Source: a virus. From it: DNA of 37,484 nt. Each line of letters begins with the position of its first letter. Position 1 is the stretch's first letter. The DNA lies in the IMG/VR virus record IMGVR_UViG_3300044621_000754, positions 1 to 37,484 of that record; one strand, given 5' to 3'. The notes under the pieces are model-generated. The model was not told the DNA's origin. It was given only the letters and a program-made list of their open reading frames with translations, and did no database searches. The position numbers were made by a program, and so were the translations under genes. Shown here piece after piece: positions 8,368-15,975 of the stretch.

Positions 8368-8886
8368 ATGTTACAAGATACAATGAAAACCATCCTAGCC
8401 AATACTGTCGTTTTGAAGTACAAAGCGCAGGGCTATCACTGGAATGTTAAAGGCATGTTCTTCCCACAACTACATGAGTTCTTTGGTGAATTATACGAAG
8501 ATTTTGAAGGCGCAATCGATCCTACTGCTGAAGAAATTCGCACTCTGGGTATCGACGCTCCAGCTGGTCTGAGTGAGTTCGTTGCACTAAGAACTATTGC
8601 CGATGGAACTGCTACAACTCCAGTTGATATGATTATGGATTTGTATCAAAGCAACGCTGAAATGATTAATCTCCTGACTCGCGCGTTCGACGAGTCAAAC
8701 GCTGTAAAGAAATACGGCATGAACGATTTCTTAGGTGGTAGAATCGACGCTCACGAAAAACACGCTTGGATGCTTCGCTCTATCGCTTCTGGAGTTGGTG
8801 TCCGTGAAGAAGTAAACCAACGTATTGCTGACATCAACGAAAAATATGACTTTGGTTCTTGGACCAAATCTCGTAGAAACAAATAA
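8368..8886 (+). CDS. dps: Dps-like ferritin (DNA protection during starvation)
   Basis: This 172-aa protein has the length and motif layout of the Dps family: YHWNVKGMFFPQLHEFFGELYEDFEGAIDPTAEEIRTLG (residues ~24-62) carries the HWNV His, then the Asp and Glu that build the inter-subunit ferroxidase centre; a second helical pair includes HEKHAWMLRSIASG. Family members form dodecamers that oxidise Fe(II) with peroxide and may coat DNA. The C-terminus ends in basic residues (SWTKSRRNK). It has its own GGAG ribosome site and a late-type promoter motif, and lies between two head polyprotein genes, so it could be made late and even packaged; packaging is inference. No capsid-targeting start is seen. 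Confidence 0.88.
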   Translation: MLQDTMKTILANTVVLKYKAQGYHWNVKGMFFPQLHEFFGELYEDFEGAIDPTAEEIRTLGIDAPAGLSEFVALRTIADGTATTPVDMIMDLYQSNAEMINLLTRAFDESNAVKKYGMNDFLGGRIDAHEKHAWMLRSIASGVGVREEVNQRIADINEKYDFGSWTKSRRNK

Positions 8887-8895
8887 GGAACCATT

Positions 8896-11172
8896 ATGTC
8901 GAACCCATTTACCACAAAAGATCCACTAGTCGATATCATCAAGCAAGTTATGCTTGGTGAGAAGAAACTGACCGACGCTGAGATGAAGAAACGCGAAGAA
9001 ATCGCAAAAGCCATGGAACGCGAAAATCCAGGAATGGACATGGGTAAGAAGATGGCGATTGCTACTGCTACAGCGAAGAAAGTTGCTGAAGAAGTCGAGC
9101 TAGACGAAGCCATGAAGCCATTTACTGATGCTGACCACGCTACAGCTGCCAAGCACGGCGACAAAATCGAAAAAAATATCGAACACATCAAGAAAGTTCC
9201 TACGAAGCATCTTCAGTATCTACATCACCATAACATGGGATACAGTGGTGGCGGTGGCCATGAAGACCCACATCTTCCACATATTAAGGCTGAATTAAAA
9301 AAACGTGGCGCGAAGCCACTGCCTCACACGGAAGGCGAAAAGATGTTTAATGAATCGTTCGAGCAGATCGATGAAATCAGCGACAAGACACTAGGCAATT
9401 ATGTCAGCAAAGCCGTTGTCGATGTACACAACGATGCTAAGTTTGCTGGCGAAAGCGGAAGCAAGGATGCATCGAAAAAAGCATTCAAGCGTCTTCTTGG
9501 CGTCAAGAGCGCAGCTGCTCGTCTAAGCAAACAAAATGTATCTGGTGGCAGAATCAGCAACTATCGTGCAGAAGAAGTCAACCTGCAAGAAATTACCACG
9601 AAGAGTGGCGCAGACGTTGATAGAAATCTGGACGATCATGATCCAGAAGAACATGGCGATATTCCTGACCGCAAACCAGACCACGAACTAGAAACACATG
9701 GAGGAACGACATTGCACGTTCACCATGTCAAAGATTCAAAAGGAAAAACAACACATACCATAATCAATCATGTACATGATCCAGCAGGTGGTGGTACGTT
9801 TGTAGTAAAAGGACATGCGCATCCAAAGCACATTCTTTCTTCTTATAATAGAGCAGAAAGAGAAGACATGTACGAGTCAGTCAACCTAGACGAACAACTA
9901 GAAAACTTCTGGGAAGCATACACAACTATGTTCAACGAAGCAGAAGACCAACAGCAAAACATGTTGCTTCGTGCAATGGCTAAGGATCCTTCCGATCTAA
10001 TGAAGATGAAGCGCGCAATCAAGATGGGCGACAAGGCTCTGACCAATCCAGCACTTCGTCAGGAAATCTTAGCGATGCTTGACAAGATGATGAATCTGAC
10101 TACAGCTGATCCTTCGCTTCTACAAAGAACCAAGATGGGCTTTCAGAAAGCGAAAATGAAAATGCCAGAAGAAGTTGAGTTGGATGAAGCCAATAAGTCA
10201 TCTCCAACACATTATCATTCTGCAAATCTTCGTCACAAGCAAAAACAAAAACTTACTTCAGATCACGTAGTAACATCCACTGGTCATGTGGTGCATAAAT
10301 CAACAGGAAAAGTAGTAGGACATGTAAAAAAGGACTCGGTTGTTCGCAGACGTCATGGTGGTTTGGCTTCTTACGATAAAGATACGCACGGACAAATTCC
10401 AGCAACGCATAAACCAGCGACACCTAAACCAGCAGCAACGACTGACAATAAAGACGATGGTCCGTTGGGCAGGACAATTCTCTCATACCCTAAACCTAAA
10501 AGAACACTAGGCGAAGCCCTCGTGGCCATCGGTGACAAGCCACGACCTAAACCAGCAGCAACGCACATCGTTGACAAGCCAGGACATCCGCTACATGGTA
10601 AACCCGTATCTGTTCTGGGTGGAGCTGGTAGGGTGTATGGCACACGTACTGCTGGAATGGCTGTCCATCACGATGGAAAGAATCACATTGTATCACAACA
10701 ACATTTGAAACCAATTCCCAAATCAGAAGGCGACTCTAAACCTAAAAGCACACTAGGCGAAGCCATCGGTGCTAAAGACAAGCAAGACGAAGGCGAGTAT
10801 GGCTACGAGGGTGATATGGCTATGTCGCAACTGCGCACCATCATCCGCAACTGCCAAGAAATGATGAAAGTTCTTGACAAAGAAACTGACATGCCAGAGT
10901 GGGTTCAGTCAAAGATTACACTAGCAACTGACTATCTACAGACCGCTAATGACTATCTGATGTCAGAGTTGGAAGAAGCTACTAATCCTGCGCAACAAGC
11001 AGCGATCGCTATTGCTATGAAGAAATCTGGCAAGAAACCTAAGAACGAAGAAGTAGAAAAAGCTCCATTCGAGGGCGGTCGTGAAGTCAAGTCTTCAAAG
11101 CCAGCTGCTATGCGAGTCAAGAAGATTGCCAAAGGCATGCAAAAATTAAACACACCAAAGGATAAAAAGTAA
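8896..11172 (+). CDS. Modular head polyprotein with repeated LDE|A-type protease sites
   Basis: This 758-aa protein is built of unlike modules separated by short similar linkers. Sites of the form (L/I)xE lie at about residues 69-71 (VELDEA), 158-160 (IDE), 230-232 (LQE), 331-333 (LDE), 429-431 (VELDEA), 538-540 (LGEA), 620-622 (LGEA) and 692-694 (LEEA). These match the T4 gp21 prohead-protease preference for L/I-x-E. Modules include a helical NPGMDMGKKMAIATATAKK segment, DKTLGNYVSKA, a His-rich region (~265-312), and a helical domain with LPEWVQSK-like MPEWVQSKITLATDYL (~645-695). Such EEVELDEA-bearing proteins are common in T4-like environmental phages. Likely cleaved inside the prohead; the fate of the pieces is unknown. 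Confidence 0.72.
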   Translation: MSNPFTTKDPLVDIIKQVMLGEKKLTDAEMKKREEIAKAMERENPGMDMGKKMAIATATAKKVAEEVELDEAMKPFTDADHATAAKHGDKIEKNIEHIKKVPTKHLQYLHHHNMGYSGGGGHEDPHLPHIKAELKKRGAKPLPHTEGEKMFNESFEQIDEISDKTLGNYVSKAVVDVHNDAKFAGESGSKDASKKAFKRLLGVKSAAARLSKQNVSGGRISNYRAEEVNLQEITTKSGADVDRNLDDHDPEEHGDIPDRKPDHELETHGGTTLHVHHVKDSKGKTTHTIINHVHDPAGGGTFVVKGHAHPKHILSSYNRAEREDMYESVNLDEQLENFWEAYTTMFNEAEDQQQNMLLRAMAKDPSDLMKMKRAIKMGDKALTNPALRQEILAMLDKMMNLTTADPSLLQRTKMGFQKAKMKMPEEVELDEANKSSPTHYHSANLRHKQKQKLTSDHVVTSTGHVVHKSTGKVVGHVKKDSVVRRRHGGLASYDKDTHGQIPATHKPATPKPAATTDNKDDGPLGRTILSYPKPKRTLGEALVAIGDKPRPKPAATHIVDKPGHPLHGKPVSVLGGAGRVYGTRTAGMAVHHDGKNHIVSQQHLKPIPKSEGDSKPKSTLGEAIGAKDKQDEGEYGYEGDMAMSQLRTIIRNCQEMMKVLDKETDMPEWVQSKITLATDYLQTANDYLMSELEEATNPAQQAAIAIAMKKSGKKPKNEEVEKAPFEGGREVKSSKPAAMRVKKIAKGMQKLNTPKDKK

Positions 11173-11444
11173 TGGATAAAGATTCTCAAAAACTAATTCG
11201 CTGGATTCTAAAGGTCACAGTAGGCACACTCGCTTCTATCTGCGTTGTAGTTGTGCTTGCTCTTCTTGTTGGTATTTTCATGCCAAATGATGTTGTTGAC
11301 AATCAGCAAATCTTTGCCATTATTGGTCCAGCTTTTAACACCGTAATTGGTGCATTCGTAGGTCTGCTTGGTGGTCTATCGCTGAGCGGTGATGGTAAGC
11401 AAAAAGAAGAGCCAGTTGTGGCTGATGAGCCATATCAGGAATAA
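11172..11444 (+). CDS. Small membrane protein (two TM helices)
   Basis: This 90-aa protein has hydrophobic stretches at residues ~12-35 (LKVTVGTLASICVVVVLALLV) and ~48-68 (FAIIGPAFNTVIGAFVGLLG), with a short acidic C-terminus. It starts at TAATG overlapping the stop of the polyprotein gene, so it is translationally coupled. The topology is holin-like, and the lysis genes Rz/Rz1 lie 2.5 kb downstream, but no family motif is present; a holin role is only a candidate. Confidence 0.68.
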   Translation: MDKDSQKLIRWILKVTVGTLASICVVVVLALLVGIFMPNDVVDNQQIFAIIGPAFNTVIGAFVGLLGGLSLSGDGKQKEEPVVADEPYQE

Positions 11445-11450
11445 TAAATA

Positions 11451-11675
11451 ATGGGTATCGTAGCCAAGAACATTGTTAAGAAAGAAAAGGTAGAGCAAAA
11501 ACAGCCTACCGTTATTAACAATTTCGGTGAATGGCAAGCGAATCGCAATAAACAACAGGAAGTAGTTATTGAAAAGCCTGTTGTTGAAGATACGAAAATA
11601 GATAATAAGAGACAGCCTTCCTCAAAGTGGCTGAGTATCAAAGAATCTGATTATGTAAGCCACTTAATAAAATAA
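11451..11675 (+). CDS. Small hypothetical protein
   Basis: This 74-aa basic protein has no recognised domain. It starts 6 nt after the previous stop, with no good Shine-Dalgarno, so it may depend on coupling. The sequence is rich in Lys, Gln, Val and Asn. A TAATAAATA string just before the ATG resembles a late box but is too close to serve this gene. Confidence 0.6.
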   Translation: MGIVAKNIVKKEKVEQKQPTVINNFGEWQANRNKQQEVVIEKPVVEDTKIDNKRQPSSKWLSIKESDYVSHLIK

Positions 11676-11690
11676 CTTAGGAGAAAGAAT

Positions 11691-12932
11691 ATGCTATGGG
11701 GAAATACTGATGTTAAATCCGGAACTGGTACTATTGCGATTGCGAACGTTGACGCAAACGCAATCTATGGTACTTTAACTGGAACCTCTACCCTACTTGG
11801 AACAGAAGTAAAAGTAGGTAATTACATTATCGCCGACGGAAGAAAATATCTTCTAGTTGCAATCACAAGCAATACTGCTGGTGTTGTAGCTGGCGATCTA
11901 ACTGGTGTTTTACTAGCAAACGTTGATGCTGGTAACACATTCACAGTTCAAGAAGGACCAGCGTTTATTGGTTCGGAAGATAAAGGCGACCTAGATGAAA
12001 TTTTTGGTGTCGATACTACCGAAGCAACTGTTTCTGGTAACGCTTCTGTTCAACAATACATCGTTACTTTCAAAGGTTCGGGCTACTTCTCAGCTCCAAC
12101 TGTAACTGTTGGTGGTAATGCTACCGCAACTGCAACTGCTAACGGCACTGGTTATATCTCGGTTATCGCTGTTAATGCTGCTGGTAATACTTACACCGTT
12201 GCTCCAGCTGTAACTGTTGATCCACCAGCCGAGCAAACTTTCAATGCTAACACCGCATTGATCAAAGATAACACTTTCAACGCGCTAACTGGTGTTGCTA
12301 ATACTACTGAGTTCATCACAACTACTTCCGCTCACGGTCTAGCTAACGGTGACAAGGTTCAGTATCTAGTTGCTGCTGGTAACACTGCTATTACTGGTAT
12401 CGTCAACGGAACCAGCTACTTTGTAGTAAGCTCGAATACAACTGCTCTACAACTAGCACTAACTTCTGGTGGTGCAAACCTTAACTTGACTGCTGGTGTT
12501 TCTGAAACTGGTCACACTCTACGTCGCGTCGGTCAGGGTTATATCACAATCGCTTCCAACAAGTTCCAAGTTGGTGACAAAGTTGTATATGACGTCAAAG
12601 CTGGCAACACTGCCATCTCGCCACTTGTTGACGGAACAACCTATCACGTTGCTTCTTCGAACTCGACCACAATCAGCATAGCTGCTACAAACGGTGGTGC
12701 TGCTCTTGTTCTAGTTCCTGGTGTTGGCGAAACAGGTCACGGTCTAACTGGTGAAACTGCTACTGCAGCTGCTGTTCTATCCTCTGGTGGTGACAAGAAC
12801 GTCGCTCACGCTGGTTGGGTGAAGCGCACTGTTGGTACTGGCGGTCGTGCTGGTCGCGTGTTCTACGAAACCCTAGTCGCTGGTGGTACAATCGGTGGTG
12901 ACCAAGAAGATGCAGTCTTCAAAGATGCCTAA
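11691..12932 (+). CDS. Virion structural protein with two tandem ~70-residue repeats
   Basis: This 413-aa protein has a clear AGGAGA ribosome site. It is rich in Gly, Thr, Ala and Val, as are phage beta-sandwich decoration or fibre proteins. Residues ~207-278 and ~282-352 are related repeats: each has a GD(K)VxY strand, AGNTAIxxxV(D/N)GTxYxV, SSN(T/S)T, GGAxLxL and GV(S/G)ETGH. These resemble phage repeat modules found in head-decoration and tail-associated proteins. The N-terminal part contains GNYIIADGRKYLLV. A hairpin follows the gene. Highly expressed structural protein is likely; its place in the virion is unknown. Confidence 0.72.
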   Translation: MLWGNTDVKSGTGTIAIANVDANAIYGTLTGTSTLLGTEVKVGNYIIADGRKYLLVAITSNTAGVVAGDLTGVLLANVDAGNTFTVQEGPAFIGSEDKGDLDEIFGVDTTEATVSGNASVQQYIVTFKGSGYFSAPTVTVGGNATATATANGTGYISVIAVNAAGNTYTVAPAVTVDPPAEQTFNANTALIKDNTFNALTGVANTTEFITTTSAHGLANGDKVQYLVAAGNTAITGIVNGTSYFVVSSNTTALQLALTSGGANLNLTAGVSETGHTLRRVGQGYITIASNKFQVGDKVVYDVKAGNTAISPLVDGTTYHVASSNSTTISIAATNGGAALVLVPGVGETGHGLTGETATAAAVLSSGGDKNVAHAGWVKRTVGTGGRAGRVFYETLVAGGTIGGDQEDAVFKDA

Positions 12933-12933
12933 T

Positions 12934-12950
12934 AAGTAGTTCGTCTACTT
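12934..12950 (+). terminator. Weak hairpin after the structural gene
   Basis: AAGTAG (12934-12939), loop TTCGT, CTACTT (12945-12950), then TATAGG. The stem is short and no T tract follows, so it may be a partial terminator or an mRNA end-stabilising hairpin between the structural gene and the next gene. Confidence 0.3.
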
Positions 12951-12962
12951 TATAGGATTATT

Positions 12963-13355
12963 ATGGAATACCACAATTTGAACGCTAAAAACTTCGTGCT
13001 CTACGCAGCCAAACATTATGATAATCCTGGCTGCGAGAGCATTGAAGAGTTTCATGATGACTTAAATCGTTTTAAGTACATCAAGCGTTTATTTACGAAG
13101 TATCAAGAAACAGGTGAAATCAAAGAGCGATTAGTTCTAAACCACCTAATCGCTCTTTATAATTTGTTCGGCGCAATCCCTACAACCAGAATGCTTTTCT
13201 TGAAGCTGGACGGCAATTGGGAATTGCTAAAACCATTTCTGGTCTATCTTGGCTACATGCCAGAAAGGTTATACGAAATTGGGCAACACGCAGTTATAAT
13301 TGACAGTAACATTTCTCTTGATGATGAGATAGTAAATAGACTAAGGAATATTTAA
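12963..13355 (+). CDS. Conserved T4-like phage protein of unknown function
   Basis: This 130-aa, apparently all-helical protein (for example RFKYIKRLFTKYQETGEIKERLVLNHLIALYNLFG) has no motif of known function. I recall similar short proteins beside structural genes in T4-like phages but cannot name a role. The ribosome site is AGGATT, weak. The final A of the TAA stop is the first base of the next ATG (TAATG). Confidence 0.7.
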   Translation: MEYHNLNAKNFVLYAAKHYDNPGCESIEEFHDDLNRFKYIKRLFTKYQETGEIKERLVLNHLIALYNLFGAIPTTRMLFLKLDGNWELLKPFLVYLGYMPERLYEIGQHAVIIDSNISLDDEIVNRLRNI

Positions 13356-13915
13356 TGGCTGGTGTAATCGACTTATATTTGGCTTATAGATTCTTAAAGA
13401 ATCTTGTTTTACCATTCGAAAAATGGGAAGCCTATAAAACTGGCGTCATCGATAAAGATGGCGCGATTCTAATTCCAAAGAAAAATAGAACACCAGATCA
13501 AAGAGATTCTTTTGGTTATTTTGATTTGATTGGAATGAATCTAAAGAAACTGCTAGGAAAACTTCCTGGCGGTAAATCAGCTATTGCGTCTTATGCTGCA
13601 GCATTGCTACTCCTAAGAGAATATAACAAGAAAGAAGTAAAAGAAGATTTTAATGATTATGTTGACATGGATTGGTTAGAAAAAGAATTCAATATTTGTT
13701 TAGCAGAAGCTGAAAAAATGTTCAAAGAAGAACAAGTTGAAGAAGAGGGCGAACCAACCAACAACGTATCTGGTGGTGCCATCGCTGGTCTTGGCGTGGG
13801 TGCTAAGGGCGAACCACCTGTAAAGCCAAGAAACAAATACAAAGCACAAAATGAAATTGATACAAAAGAGATCGCTCGTCGCGTTCTCGGTATTATTAAT
13901 GGAGGAAAGCAATAA
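13355..13915 (+). CDS. Conserved phage protein, possible virion component
   Basis: This 186-aa protein has an N-terminal part (LYLAYRFLKNLVLPFEKWEAYKTGVIDKDGAIL) typical of a widespread but uncharacterised phage family in which a helix is followed by WExxAxKxGIIDxxG. A hydrophobic helix follows near residues 70-90 (GGKSAIASYAAALLLLREY). The C-terminus is Gly/Pro-rich (NNVSGGAIAGLGVGAKGEPP), then charged. It is coupled by TAATG at both ends to its neighbours. Expression with the lysis/virion unit is likely; the function is unknown. Confidence 0.72.
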   Translation: MAGVIDLYLAYRFLKNLVLPFEKWEAYKTGVIDKDGAILIPKKNRTPDQRDSFGYFDLIGMNLKKLLGKLPGGKSAIASYAAALLLLREYNKKEVKEDFNDYVDMDWLEKEFNICLAEAEKMFKEEQVEEEGEPTNNVSGGAIAGLGVGAKGEPPVKPRNKYKAQNEIDTKEIARRVLGIINGGKQ

Positions 13916-14280
13916 TGGGACCACTAACACCGTACATTATGTACATTAAAATTGGCGCAGCAGTTCTAGTAATCGCGCTTTCATTTGGCGCAGGTTATCG
14001 CCTGAAGACTATGCAAGTTGCTGAGAAAGAAAACGAATTGCTCAAAGCTGCCATCGCAGAAAACGAAAGACTGCAAAAAGAATACAATGCGCTGTCTGGT
14101 AAAGTTATCGAACTTGCGGGTCAGAACGACACAATTCAAACACGCACTATTGAGCGTGTTACAACAGAAGTAGAGAAGCCAGTCTATAGAGAATGCGTTG
14201 TTCCTGCTTCTGGTATCGAAATTCTAAACACTCAGATTGAAGAACTAAACAAATCTATTCGCGGTGAGGTTATAAAATGA
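13915..14280 (+). CDS. Rz: i-spanin (Rz-like inner membrane lysis protein)
   Basis: This 121-aa protein has one N-terminal transmembrane helix (residues ~9-27), a long coiled-coil stretch (~38-72) and a C-terminal region with CVVPASGIEILN, a motif shared by many Rz-type spanins. Spanins bridge inner and outer membranes and fuse them at the last step of lysis in Gram-negative hosts. Its 3' end overlaps the start of a small lipoprotein gene (ATGA at 14277), the classic Rz/Rz1 arrangement. A later start at 13936 (ATGTAC) is possible and would trim 7 residues. Confidence 0.85.
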   Translation: MGPLTPYIMYIKIGAAVLVIALSFGAGYRLKTMQVAEKENELLKAAIAENERLQKEYNALSGKVIELAGQNDTIQTRTIERVTTEVEKPVYRECVVPASGIEILNTQIEELNKSIRGEVIK

Positions 14281-14555
14281 AACAACTATTGATTCTCCCA
14301 GTATTACTATTGCTTGGTGGCTGTCCTGCTGCGACAAATCCGTTTGTCAAGATGCCAGACTATCCACCAACTGTGCTACAAGAATGCAAAGAATTAGAAC
14401 AAACAGCAATTGATGCTACCGCTGATGGTGTATCTCTTGAAGTATTCTATAAAGAGAAAATGTCATTAAATAAACAGTACGCTGACTGCGCGAGTATGCA
14501 CAATGAACTCATTAGATTCATCAAAAAAGAACAAGACAAGAAAAACAAAGATTGA
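14277..14555 (+). CDS. Rz1: o-spanin (Rz1-like outer membrane lipoprotein)
   Basis: This 92-aa protein starts with a lipoprotein signal: MKQLLILPVLLLLGGC, lipobox LGGC with the lipidated Cys at residue 16. The mature protein has Pro residues near its start (KMPDYPPTV) and a C-terminal helical segment. It follows the Rz-like gene with a 4-nt overlap. As the outer-membrane partner it would bind the i-spanin C-terminus across the periplasm. The pairing and the Gly-Cys lipobox make the assignment strong. Confidence 0.86.
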   Translation: MKQLLILPVLLLLGGCPAATNPFVKMPDYPPTVLQECKELEQTAIDATADGVSLEVFYKEKMSLNKQYADCASMHNELIRFIKKEQDKKNKD

Positions 14556-14559
14556 TCTC

Positions 14560-14877
14560 ATGGAAATCGAGAGAGTAGCCAAATTGGAAGCGCAAGTTGA
14601 GGGAATCAAGGAAGATGTTGCGGCTGTCAAACAGGATATTAGAGATCTACATTCTCGCATCACAACTGGCAACCGTGAGATCATGGAGAAAATCGACGAT
14701 AAAGTTGATGAACTCGCACAAGCTGACAAAGAACAACATGCTGCTCAAATTGACGCCACACGAAATCTCGCTGGTCGTGTTGAAACACTAGAAAGATGGC
14801 GCTGGATGGTAGTTGGTGGCGCTGTGGCACTTGGCTATATTCTGTCAAAACTCCCTCTGGAAGCTGTTTTCGGATAA
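14560..14877 (+). CDS. XhlA-like coiled-coil membrane protein
   Basis: The ATG at 14560 gives a 105-aa protein (an upstream in-frame start at 14503 would lie inside the Rz1 gene). Residues ~5-80 form a coiled coil (VAKLEAQVEGIKEDVAAVKQDIRDL), followed by ERWRW and one C-terminal transmembrane helix (residues ~84-103). This layout matches the haemolysin XhlA family, cell-surface proteins that act with holins during lysis. Its place immediately after the spanins supports a lysis role. A GATCTC/weak ribosome site suggests dependence on upstream translation. Confidence 0.75.
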   Translation: MEIERVAKLEAQVEGIKEDVAAVKQDIRDLHSRITTGNREIMEKIDDKVDELAQADKEQHAAQIDATRNLAGRVETLERWRWMVVGGAVALGYILSKLPLEAVFG

Positions 14878-14878
14878 T

Positions 14879-14907
14879 TTTACTAATAGACCAAAATATA
14901 GTATAAT
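14879..14907 (+). promoter_or_regulatory. Sigma70-like promoter TTTACT-17-TATAAT
   Basis: TTTACT at 14879-14884, 17-bp spacer, TATAAT at 14902-14907, then a 21-nt leader before the primase ATG, with GAGGG at the end of it. The same TTTACT/TATAAT pair at 17 bp recurs at 20756, 30625 and 36100. It separates the lysis cassette from the replication genes. Confidence 0.85.
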
Positions 14908-14928
14908 ATTCTCATTGAGGGATATATT

Positions 14929-15975
14929 ATGCTTTGGATTGATGTAAAATACGCTAACATGATATCGAACCGTCTAGGTCGATACTCGCTAAAAAACAAT
15001 AAACCATTTCTTGCTAATTTTCGCTGTCACTATTGCGGTGACTCGGCGAAGAACAAGGGCAAGTCACGTGGTTATTTGATTGAGAAAGGTGGCGCAGACT
15101 TTCTAATCTACTTCTGTCACAACTGTGGCAAGTCAACTGCGTTCGGTCGTGCTCTCAAAGATATCGACCCGATTCTGTATCAAGAATACACACTAGAGAA
15201 ACTACGCGAGTCTGGTTCTAATCGTGAAGTGTCAACTACATTCCAACCTGACATCGGCTCGTTTGCCAAGCGCAGGTTCGAAAAGTTTGATGCACTCAAA
15301 GCACTAAAGAAAATCAGTCAGCTACCAGTTGACCACCCAGCACGCAAGTATGTTGAGAAGAGAAAGATTCCTTCTAATTTACATTACAAGCTGTACTATG
15401 CGACTAAATATATGACGTTCGTTAATTCGATCGTTCCCGACAAGTTCTCAGCGGAAGCTCTCAAGAAAGATGAGCCGAGATTAGTGATTCCATTCATTGA
15501 CGCTGACGGTCGGGTTTTTGCTTTTCAAGGTCGTAGCTTTGACCCGAACAGCAAACTGCGCTACATCACCATCGTGCTCGACGAGTCAGCTCCAAGAATC
15601 TATGGGCTTGATACGATGGACAGATCCAAGGATGTAATCGTTGTAGAAGGTCCGATTGATTCTATGTTCCTTCCAAACGCAATTGCTCTTGCTGGTGGTG
15701 ACAACGCTGACATTAATCGCGTTGTAAGCAAAGACAAAGCAATATTCGTTTTCGACAACGAGCCAAGAAACCCAGATACAATACGAAGAATAGAGAAAGC
15801 AATCGATGCTGGCTATCAGGTATCCTTTTTTCCTGATAATATACAAAGCAAAGACGTCAACGATATGGTGACGAAAGAGAACTTTACTATTGAAGAAATT
15901 AGCGGTATAATATACAGGAACGCTGTGAGTAGTTTGGCAGCGAAATTAAAATTAGCGACATGGAGAAAGGTATGA
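14929..15975 (+). CDS. DNA primase, T4 gp61 type
   Basis: This 348-aa protein, close to the 342 aa of T4 gp61, has an N-terminal zinc ribbon (CHYCG at ~33-37, CHNCG at ~65-69), then a Toprim catalytic domain: VVEGPIDSMF (motif with catalytic Glu, ~235-244), and FVFDNEP (Asp motif, ~270-276), with KDVNDMV near residue 310. gp61 makes RNA primers for lagging-strand synthesis together with the gp41 helicase, which is not in this window. The start is preceded by a strong promoter and GAGGG. The 3' end overlaps the nrdA start. Confidence 0.92.
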   Translation: MLWIDVKYANMISNRLGRYSLKNNKPFLANFRCHYCGDSAKNKGKSRGYLIEKGGADFLIYFCHNCGKSTAFGRALKDIDPILYQEYTLEKLRESGSNREVSTTFQPDIGSFAKRRFEKFDALKALKKISQLPVDHPARKYVEKRKIPSNLHYKLYYATKYMTFVNSIVPDKFSAEALKKDEPRLVIPFIDADGRVFAFQGRSFDPNSKLRYITIVLDESAPRIYGLDTMDRSKDVIVVEGPIDSMFLPNAIALAGGDNADINRVVSKDKAIFVFDNEPRNPDTIRRIEKAIDAGYQVSFFPDNIQSKDVNDMVTKENFTIEEISGIIYRNAVSSLAAKLKLATWRKV

